The notes under the pieces were generated by a model. The model did not search any database, had not been told where the DNA came from, and saw nothing but the letters and a program-made list of their open reading frames with translations. DNA of 64,000 nucleotides from NCBI GenBank assembly GCA_947172415.1, contig OX359199.1, forward strand, positions 4,614,001-4,678,000, given 5' to 3'. Origin of the DNA: Chondrosia reniformis. Its lineage: Eukaryota; Porifera; Demospongiae; Chondrillida; Chondrillidae. Both the position numbers and the translations under genes were made by a program. Below, piece by piece: positions 38,301-47,179 of the stretch (position 1 is the stretch's first letter; each line of letters starts with the position of its first letter).

Positions 38301-41300
38301 ACCAGTAATCATTGCACCTCAAGATCCATTTATATTTGTCGAAGGAAGCCCTTTTGTCCATCTCACTGGAGTAACTGTCTCTGATCAATTCACTAGCAAA
38401 TTCCCTCTTCGACTAATTACAGTACTTATTACCAACCCCTTTGATCTTTTAAATGATATATTATCCGCTCAACCCTATGGAAATCTAAATGTTGAGTTTG
38501 CCAACTTTACACTCACCATTGACGGTCATGGATCAATAGGAGATTTTCAACGAGTGCTCTCAACCCTAAGGTACACTAATCTGGCAAAAGGACCCGACAC
38601 TACACCTCGCATTGTCGAAATAATTGCTCAAGATGAAAACTTTGAAAGTGATCCCATGTCAGTGCTGGTGGATATTAAACTACAGGACAGGAGACCAATA
38701 GTGGATCTAAATGGACCTGGAGTGCCAGGTACTGATGTTGTAGTTACTTACATTGAGGGAAATGGATCACAGTCTATTTTAGATCAGTTTCCACTTTCTC
38801 TGAGCAATAGGAGGAGTGATGTCTTGTTAAACATAGAAATCACGCTGACCAACCCATCAAATATGTCCTTGGAATTGCTTGATGTTGATATAACTGTGAA
38901 TGGAAGCAATATAACAGCTGAATATGATAACATCACAGGTGCATTGGAATTATTAGGGGAAGCCCCAGTAGCTGAGTATGAAGCTGTACTAAGAACTCTA
39001 ACATATGAACTAGTTGACAATACATCGTCTTATGAACCAAGGCTTATCACCATTGTTGCCTTTGATGGTAATCAATTTAGTTTGGAGGCTGTTTCTATGG
39101 TAACATTTGATTCTGTCAATGATCCTCCTTTATTTGATTTAAATGGAGATGGGTTTGGATACAACTTTGTTACTGATTTTACGGAAAATGGTCCTCCTGT
39201 TGCTCTGACAGATGTCAACATGACACTATTTGATGTAGACAACACTTCATTGTCTAGTCTGACTGTTACTATATCTAACAGACTGGATGGTGAGAGTGAA
39301 ATACTATCACTGAGGAGTGATATCACAAGTGTGTCATCAAAAGGTGAAGTCACATTTGTGGATGGTGTTCTGCATATAAGTGGTTTAGGTGAGGTTGAAC
39401 TGTATGAAGAAGTGGCCAGTTTGATTCAATATCAGAATACTGCAGATGAGCCAGACTTCACAATGAGAACAATTACATTTACTGCCAACGATGGTCTACT
39501 GGAAAGCCAGGAATACACAACTACCATTAACCTCATTGACCTTGAGAAAATACCTGTTATAGGTCCTCCCCCTTATAACCCAACAATGCTCATTGTGGAG
39601 TATGTTGAAAATGATCCACCTGTGCAGCTTGTAAATCCAGAAGCTGTTCTTGTACAGGACGACGATGATGCATTTTTAGTGGCCATTCACATCAGCATGG
39701 CAGGAGTATTAGATAGTGGCTTTGAGGCTGTGTTCTTCCATGAATCTTTCATTTCTGCTGAGCTAGCAGATAAAGTTGAGCCATATAATTTTAAAGACTG
39801 TCCTATAGAGCAAGAGCACTATACAAACTTTACTGTTCCTAAGGATTTCTCTACTCCTTTCAGTAATTTTACTCTAGAAGAGGTTGAATCTCTAATAAAG
39901 TCACTCCACTACTGTAATTCAGATGAATTCTCTACCACAGGAATCCGTAATGTTACCTTCGTCTTGGAAGATAAGGAAGGTGGATATAGTGATCCCCAGA
40001 TGACTATCATTAATGTGACATCTGTTAATGATAATCCCTTTATTCGGGAAGATGTTTTCCTGGAAACATTGAGAATGATTGATGAGGACTCCAACTATTC
40101 CATTCCAGCTCTCTCTTATTTTGCAGATTATGAAGAAGAATTGAATGCATCCAGCTTAGTCATTGTTCTTCAACCCGAAAAAGGTAGAGCTGAAATTAAT
40201 GAATCCGGCCATCTTCTATTTGTTAGCCACCCAAACGACTATGGTACCAGAATTATATTTTATAAGGTTTGTGATTCTGAAGGCCTTTGCTCAGAGACTC
40301 TAAATCTTACTATAGAAATCATGCCTATTGATGACTTTCCATATGCTAACCATCCACTTATTCTTGAAACTCTTGAAGACAACACGATAACAGTGAATTT
40401 CACTCAATTCTTTGGTGACTATGAAGATGACCTTGTTCTTGGATCCACTTATCCAAAGGTTAAAAATATACTAAGCGCTCCTATTACTGGTTCTTGGGAG
40501 GTTAATGATGATTTGACTACCTTTACATTTACTCCAGTGGAAAACAGACACTATATTGATCAATTTAAGATCACTGTTTGTGATAGTGCTAATCAATGTG
40601 TAAACCTTACTGTCAATATTACTATCTTGCCAGTGAATGATCTTCCTGGCATTGAGATTCTTTATCCTTCTACCTCCCCAAATGCCTTCTTTACCAGTGA
40701 GGATACTCCACTCAGATTACCAATTGAGGTCACTGATATTGAAGATAGAGACTATATTGATGTAGACTTTGTTTCAGCCAATCATGGAACTGCCTCCGTT
40801 GATTTAACAGATTTTCAAGCTGAACTCATTTCCATATTTGATTTATATAAGCAGTCATTGCACATTTTGTATGAGCCAGATTTACATTTTTATGGTGAAG
40901 ACACTGTCACTGTATCTGCCACTGACTCTGAGGGTGGATACAGTGAGGCTAACATTTCCATTATTGTGGAATATGTCAATGATCCACCTGTCTTTGGAAT
41001 TGTTAACGTCACAGTTTTAGAAGATACAATACTCCGGTTGAGGTTACCCGATGACCTCCAAGTTGTTGACCCTGAAGATGAGCTTAATGCTGCATCTTTT
41101 TCAATAGTGACCCTACCAGAAGGAGGTGAACTGAAATATGAATACAATGAAATTGATCCTCCACCATCTGCAGGAACTCTCGTTTATGAGCCCTCAGAAC
41201 ACAACTATACCATTCTAAGCAGCCCTATTCGGTTTACACTGATGGCTTGCGACAGGGATGCATCAAACAAGCTTTGCACAAATGCCACCATTTATGTTAA

Positions 41301-44300
41301 CATCAAATCAGTAAATGATGCACCACTGTTGCCAGTAATAAACCTTGATGTCAAAGAAGATCAGATTACCTCTCTACTTCTAACAGACCACATTAGAGAC
41401 GTAGAGGAAGGAACAGTAGCCACTGGTAACATAATGATTTTATTTCCATTAGCCCAGAATGGAGTGGTACAGTATAACAATGATACAGGTGTACTTACGT
41501 ACACACCAAATGAGAATTACTTTGGTGGAGATAGGATTTACTACCAAGCCTGTGATTTGGTGGGTTATTGTAACAGATCGGGGATGATTTTGGTTACTGT
41601 GCACTCAATTAATGATCCACCAGTAGCTGAAAGCTTTACCATAGCTGCTCCAGAAGATGAATATGATCTCTTTGCTATCTATGAGCACATAAGTGACATT
41701 GAAACACCACCAGTTGAAGTTATAAGTCAACTGCAGATAAGGATAGTGGATCCAATATCTCATGATTATGTGGACAGGTGGATAAGTCAAGAAGGAGCAA
41801 TCTTAAGAGTGTTTGATGCTCATGGAATCATAGGCTATGAACCAACTACTCAATTTGTTGGAATTGATAGGTTTTCATACTCTGTTTGTGACATCTGTGA
41901 TGCTAGAAGAAACACTGAGTTAGGAAGGGTAGACTTAGGGCCAGACTGCCTTTTGCAGATTGAAGGCAACAATGGGTCTGTTTTGCAGTCACAGAATAAC
42001 CGTACACATATAGCCTGCACTGAGGCATCTGTTAAGGTAATAGTTCAGAATGTTGATGATGTTCCAGTAGTCAGTGATATTTCAGATTCAACTTCTATTG
42101 GTCAATCTGTTATTTTGTCACCATTTGAGGAGGCAATAACTCAAAGTGATGTTGACCCAGAGCTATCCATTTATTCCAATAGTTCCTCCCCAATTTATGA
42201 TCCAGATGACTACCAGTTGGAAAAAATACTACAAAGTGGCCTTAACATAGCTGATTTTAACCTCTATGAAGACTCAGACATTGATGAACTTTCATTATCA
42301 GTTCATAATCCACCAAAGAGTGGTCAAGTGGCTATCAATAGCAGCTCTAGGTTGCCTTTCTTTGTATATACACCAAATGACTTTTTTCAGGGTTATGACG
42401 AGTTTGTATTTGAGATCTGTGACAAAGTTCGTGAAAATGTGACTGTCCAGCACTGTGATTCTGCAACTGCACGCATTCATGTATTTGGTGAAGGGCCTAT
42501 GATATCTTCATTAGAGGTAATAGGAAAGACAGATACCACTGGAAGAGATACAGACTCCAAAATCTCCAGGGGTGACATTTTCAGGGTGACCTTTGCCACA
42601 CCCACCAACACACCCCCCACTAACAAAGAAATGGGAGAAGACCTTACAAGAGATGAGGTTGATAGACTTTTCAGATTTTATCCTCCTTTTATTTCACCAA
42701 ACATAACTGAGGTTGGCTATGTAGGAAGATGGATTAATAATACAGTTTTTGAGATTGAGATAATAGATGAAGGATACCCACAACCTGAACTTATAGTTGG
42801 TAAGTGGAGGTTATACACGGCTGAGAATCCAGGTCCTTGTGAAGGATTTGACCCGGTAACAAGGCAGCCAGTAGAGAAGGACCCCTATTGCCTCCTGAGT
42901 GCAGATGAAACTAGTAAACCATCCAGATCAGAGTCTGGCCCACTTGTAGGTGATTTTGGAAAGAAAATACCTGAAGTAGCCGAAGTAAAGGTTGGTTTAG
43001 ATGTTACTGGTCAGCGAATCAGTCAAGATAATATCGTGCATAAAAATTCATTGATTGTAGTTTACCTTAAGGAACCATTTACACACTATCAATTAAAGAC
43101 TTATTGTAATTTTGAAGCAAAAGAACTGTTTGATCCTACTAAATTAGGGAACACTGCTGGAGTTTCTCTATCAGGCTGTCAAAACATCATGCCAGATGCT
43201 GCAGATGCTGAAAAAGTGTATGCAAGCAATATTGAAACATATGTGTCCAGTTTTGGAGATCCCACAAGGCCACGTAGGAGTACACCTGTTAGGGAAAGAA
43301 GACAATCAGGAGTGGTAACTGAACTTCCAGTCTACTCTGAAATAACTTTTAAGGTTGTGTCTCTTGATACACCAAGTAAAAAACCTTTGGATGATCCCCA
43401 AGGCTTTATGGAGGACATTAGAAATGCTATTAAATATCAAGTTATTGCTGAGGTTGTATCAAATAGCACTGGAGTGCCAGTTACCGATTATCTGAATTAT
43501 AGAGATGATACTGGTACTGATCCATTTACTCAAAGTATCCTGATTGAATATCCAGATGTTAATACACCCAACATTCTCAATGTGACAGGTGTCTCTGACA
43601 ATGATATGTTTGATAAAGGTGATAGCATTAGAATCACATTCGATCGTAGCACTAATACGCCACCAGTTGCTAGCAAAGCTGATATTGATCTAATCTTTAT
43701 ATTTGATCCCCCTCAACTTGGTGCAGCTGATTATATTGGCCAGTGGATTGATGATACCACTGTTGAGATAACAATTACCACAACTGGAGACATCCCAATT
43801 TTTAATGGTGATTTGCAATTATCGATTAGCTTTACTTCTAATCATCAAGGTAATATTGAAACTCCAGTCCCAGCAGAAAAACCCTGGTGTGTTGGCACAA
43901 ATGTTTGCAGCGTTCCTGAAAACCCTCAATCAGTTGGTGTATGCAATAAAGAAGAGCTTTCTTGCAGAGCCTTTAAGCCCTGGACAGGAATCAAATTTAT
44001 TGAAGTGGGTGGAATTGTCATAGATGAGGGAACAGACACATCTGTGATCATTGCAATTTCTGTAGTTGTTATACTTTTAGTGATTTTTGCTGTGTGCATA
44101 GCCTTAGTTGTCTGTGTTGTGTACAGACAATATAAAAAGAAGAAGAGTAGATCACAGGCTTTGAAAGTTGTGGAAAAGTGGAAGAAAGATAAGTTGGCCC
44201 CAGGCAAGGATGATAAGGAAGGAACAAAGACCTGGACCCGCCCACCAGATGTTCCCATCATGCGAGCCAATCCTGACCCTTTTAGTAGTGGACAAGATGA

Positions 44301-45512
44301 ACCTCCTTCTGGAATAGCAGCTGGAAATGATCCTTTCCGTACTCTTGGTGGCATTCGACCTCCTACTGCTCAACCTTCAGAGAATTTGCCTCCAATTCCA
44401 CCTCAAAATTTCATGCCCAGAGGAAGCCCAAAAATTAGTCCTAGAGGATTTCATGAGGAGGACCCAATTGCTATGTCTCACAGACCAGTAATCACTCCAT
44501 TGGTTAGTTTATTTCATTAATTGTACCACATAATGATACAAAATGTTATTAGAGATCCGGATAAAAATAGGTTAATCAATGTATGTAAGCACTCCATAAC
44601 TAAAAATGATGATATATATACAGTACGTATATAGATTATATTAGTAGTACATTTTTAATTAGGGGGCTTTAAGATCTGCATCTGATCTTAAAGCGCTTTG
44701 ATGTCATTACATACATTGTACATATATACGTATATGCATTTATGCAGCGCATTATTATGATATACCCATACATATTTGTAAATAGCATGAGTATTCCAAA
44801 ACCTCATTCCTGCATATGTACATATGTCTGTCTATTCTCCCTTCTCACTTAGGGTCTACCACCATTGAACAGAACACCAACTCGTCAACCCACTCATATG
44901 CTACCTCCTCTGAAAGGTAAAAATATTGGACCTAGAGGGCCAGGCTCCTCTGGCTCACAAGCAAGTGGAAGTACTATGCCTGGCGTGTTCAGGCCACACA
45001 GACTGGATCCCATCACTCAACAAGAAACACTGAGTGCAGCTGATGCTGGCCCAGCACCTAAACCATCCCCTTTTGGAAAAGCACCCCAACCATCTCCTTT
45101 TGGAAAAACACCCCAACCATCTCCTTTTAAGAAACAAGCTTCTGTCACTTCCATTGAAGAAAAGGGGAAAGCACCAGTTAATAGATTACCTATCAAGAAA
45201 GTTTCACCAGAAGGGACAGAAGAAGAAAGTGGTTCAGATAAAGGTGAACCTTTGCAACCTTCTCCAAGGAAAGTCCCTCGTCCAAGTTTGCCGGGTTTAA
45301 CTAATTTTCCACCAATGAGTAGACCCCCTCCTAGATTGTCTCCCATGTCCTCCAAAATTCCAGAAACAATGGGACCAAGGCGTGAATCTGCTGATCCTTT
45401 TAAAAGTCTGACCAGACCATCTACTCAGCAAGGACAAAAATTACAGTTTGCTAGACCAACTACAGAACAAACTACAAAGCCTAAAGTGGACAAGACACCA
45501 GAGGAAACCTAA
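17361..45512 (+). CDS. Giant single-pass cell-surface protein, about 8,409 aa, 14 exons
   Basis: Exons: 17361-18711, 18799-20079, 20193-20462, 20641-21189, 21296-21388, 21651-21986, 22282-22629, 23246-23588, 23680-23840, 24287-24432, 24586-24907, 24999-25153, 25288-44502, 44853-45512; sum 25,230 nt, frame kept throughout. Order by residue: signal peptide (1-19); four cadherin-like/VNDxP repeats (20-450); IgGFc-binding-like domain (451-877); FN3 (878-967); vWA (968-1150) whose MIDAS reads DASNM, not DxSxS; six-Cys EGF (1151-1181); Calx-beta-like modules (1182-1523); putative-Ig-like region (1524-1785); two Homo-B/P domains (about 2025-2383); dozens of VNDxP-ended repeats to about 7500; two TNTPP modules (about 7519-7959) with RERR between; transmembrane helix (about 8038-8064); basic, proline-rich tail. 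Many NxS/T sites support secretion. Likely adhesion receptor. Exons 8-9 are the weakest join. No known gene recognised. It could be two transcription units, but frame and topology argue for one. Confidence 0.85.
18264..18478 (+). repeat. 215-bp segment shared with 40894-41108 (exon 1 copy)
   Basis: Matches 40894-41108 with about 6-7 differences, fixed offset 22,630 bp. It spans the end of the third and start of the fourth cadherin-like repeat, including the VEYVNDPPVFG border. Sequence on both sides is much less similar. Confidence 0.85.
18799..20079 (+). other. IgGFc-binding-protein-like N-terminal domain (exon 2 of giant gene)
   Basis: A single class 1-1 exon encoding about 427 residues. 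Family-like features: a run ending ITLPDRLAL, an YTYIAVTKSD strand, and the hallmark HPVTFFSGHECGF followed by CDPNIQQLPPVEYWG with a later Cys pair. In vertebrates this domain heads FCGBP-type mucus and surface proteins. Its ligand here is unknown. Confidence 0.75.
20641..21189 (+). other. von Willebrand factor A domain (exon 4 of giant gene)
   Basis: A class 1-1 exon encoding a full vWA fold: DILFLLDASNM, RVGAIAYSG, a T-containing middle strand, and VTFYAVGIGVGV. The metal site motif is degenerate (Met for the second Ser), so metal-dependent binding is doubtful. It is followed by an EGF exon at 21296-21388 with six Cys. Confidence 0.85.
26008..27080 (+). other. Two Homo-B/P (proprotein convertase P) domains, second degenerate
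   Basis: The first (26008-26430) has the family pattern: ISDESGVVGDVEVIVDIRHS, WVGDIKIELEHGG, a GG and FDEDTSGS region, SFSGMNISGEWRLIVTD and NGRLANWALVIQ. The second (about 26450-27080) keeps ISDISVHVQL, TLVLIHPDGTEV, VNGAWTLRIS and LLGWSLRIS but has a long insertion of about 60 residues. No subtilisin-type catalytic domain precedes them. Confidence 0.8.
37771..38228 (+). repeat. Internal duplication, left copy (partner at 39061-39518)
   Basis: 458 bp matching 39061-39518 at a fixed offset of 1,290 bp with roughly 18 differences by eye; the last 180 bp are almost identical. It encodes one type A repeat and its borders. Confidence 0.85.
39061..39518 (+). repeat. Internal duplication, right copy (partner at 37771-38228)
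   Basis: Right member of the 1,290-bp-offset pair. The domains upstream of each copy (37018 and 38308) are also 1,290 bp apart but far more diverged, so the duplicated unit is about 430 residues. Confidence 0.85.
40894..41108 (+). repeat. 215-bp segment shared with 18264-18478 (exon 13 copy)
   Basis: Second member of the pair, inside the giant exon, near the membrane end of the ectodomain. Confidence 0.85.
43291..43302 (+). other. Furin-type cleavage motif RERR in membrane-proximal ectodomain
   Basis: Codons at 43291-43302 encode R-E-R-R, preceded by PRRSTPV and followed by QSG, in a short low-complexity linker between the two TNTPP modules. It fits R-X-[K/R]-R. Cleavage would leave a stub of about 270 extracellular residues plus the membrane segment. 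Confidence 0.5.
44044..44124 (+). other. Transmembrane helix of the giant protein
   Basis: About 27 hydrophobic residues (VIIAISVVVILLVIFAVCIA and on) followed by RQYKKKK as a stop-transfer anchor. It places the preceding about 8,000 residues outside the cell and about 345 inside. Confidence 0.93.
44503..44852 (+). other. Last intron of the giant gene, with a small palindrome
   Basis: 350-bp phase 0 intron, donor TTG|GTTAGT, acceptor CTTAG|GGT. It contains an 11-bp perfect stem (GCTTTAAGATC at 44666-44676, complement at 44684-44694) with a 7-nt loop. If unspliced, translation stops at 44520, giving a protein that lacks the last 219 tail residues. Confidence 0.6.
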
Positions 45513-47179
45513 TTAATTAGTAACTAATCATCTTATGACAATGCAATATGTTGCACCAGTTTGGAATATCTAAATAATACAATATGTTTAAGACAGCACA
45601 ATTATTATATAAGTTTATTAATTATGTATGCATTGTATACAAGGCCTGAATAAGAAATTTGCTACTTTGATGAAAAATAGCTATCATTGTTATCTATATA
45701 TGATATATATATACAGTGCAAGTTACAATATAGTAGTCTAAAGTATACATATACAATTACTTAAAAAATATATAGTGTAATTATTATTCACGAGTCCCCT
45801 TTGGAGGGTCACAATAAGCAGATTTTTATAAATGGAAGAAAACTTTTTTTCTTTCTACTTATGTACTGTATGTACGTACAATAATAGTGTATTATATAGT
45901 TTCAATATGTCTTGTTATACAAAAATAAACAAGAGTATACTGAATATACTTATATTCCTCTCAATGGCTGTCAATGTACAGCTGAGAGTATAGTGGATTT
46001 TTTAAGATCTCTTGTAAAACAATTTAGTCAACTATTGCCATGGTAACAGCCTTTTGCTAAATTAGGAATGGTATCAAATAGATTTTATAGAGTGTTTGCA
46101 GTATATATCTAAAGTTGGATAGTGAGTTCAGTTTTCATTCATTGTATACGTACGTATATATTATTATGATGATCAGTAGATTTGTGTGAGCTACGTATGT
46201 ACAGTACATATATATAGCCTTAGTTAAGTAATCCAATTCCTTTTACTGGTGTACTGTATCCTTAGAATTTTGCCATCTACTATATATGTAGACATTGTTC
46301 ATGTTTCTATTGTTGCAAATAAATGAGTTTTTAAGTATGAGTTAGGGAAATCATTTCTAAAGTTAGTAGTGCACATTAAGCCTTTGTGTAAATAGGATCT
46401 GTATTAATTCATTCAGGTCTGTCTTAAGCAAAACTAATTGATTGTTATTGCTTTTTATGTTTATATTCTAAGCCTTATACGTACGTATGTCCATACAGAG
46501 TGTAATAAGTTAATATTTGTGAAAATGTACACATTTTGTATTCGCTTTCCACAGCCCAGGTTTATCTCCAGCAAACCAAATGAATAGTTTCCATAGCAAC
46601 CAATTCTATGGCAACAAGTCTAATTAAAGGTACCATAACTCTGGTAAAGTTACTCCTTTATGACACACCTCATGGACACTCTGTTATATGCAAAGAGATT
46701 CAGACTATTTGGACTTGCCTTACTCTTCACCATATATCCTCAGCCAAGCATTAGAGATACATTTTATCATATTTACGTACGTATATATACTTCTGTTTGT
46801 ATACATATAGATTTTGTTCTTTGCTCTCTTTGTGAGTAATGTTTTGTGCAGTTCTATGCAGTGTTTCAATACGTATATGTCCAAGCAGTATTAATATTTT
46901 ATTTTTGTGTATCATCCCATGCTTCCTTTCAAAATCATATCTTCCCCTCACATAATAATTTCTATCATTTACTCAATTTTTTCCCAATGTACATACATTA
47001 TACGTATATCTCATAATCATTACATATACAGTACCTGATTTTTGTGTCATTATGTGTATATATATATATACACGTACATGTAAATTAATTAATATGAAAA
47101 GGGTTACACAACATGCATATAAGTGAATTGCTTAGGGAGTAAAAAGTTTCAAGTTTTTCTATGTATTTGATTATTCAGA
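45513..47179. other. Convergent 3' spacer between giant gene and TRRAP
   Basis: 1.67 kb of AT-rich DNA. Candidate polyadenylation signals for the plus-strand gene: AATAAA at 45924-45929 and 46318-46323; for TRRAP (minus) TTTATT at 46898-46903. Several TACGTA palindromes. No exon, RNA gene or repeat family member was recognised. Confidence 0.6.

Larger units (their letters stand above)
27720..39535 (+). repeat. Large array of VNDxP-ended extracellular repeats in one exon
   Basis: Two repeat types alternate. Type A (about 110-145 aa) has VxxxEGxGPxxLV, a DxDxxxL strand, LxIxGxxxxxxYxxVLxTxxYxN, EP, RxVxFxxxDG and ends VNDAPxLDLNG. Type B (about 140-170 aa) has a DDDxD-type calcium-like loop, G(I/V)A(I/V), NGxWQYSxxGGxxW, IRFxPxxxFNG and AWDxTDG. 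Order: A-type 27730-28660, B-type 28665-30190, A 30191-31670, B 31680-33130, A 33135-34480, B 34490-36030, then A-type repeats to about 39535. After this, four repeats like those of exon 1 follow (about 40020-41330). Confidence 0.8.

Noticed and set aside
25288..44502. Bacterial contamination as the source of the giant exon
   Set aside because: The frame is continuous through eukaryotic splice sites on both sides, has a transmembrane anchor and shares a 215-bp patch with exon 1, so it is part of the host gene.
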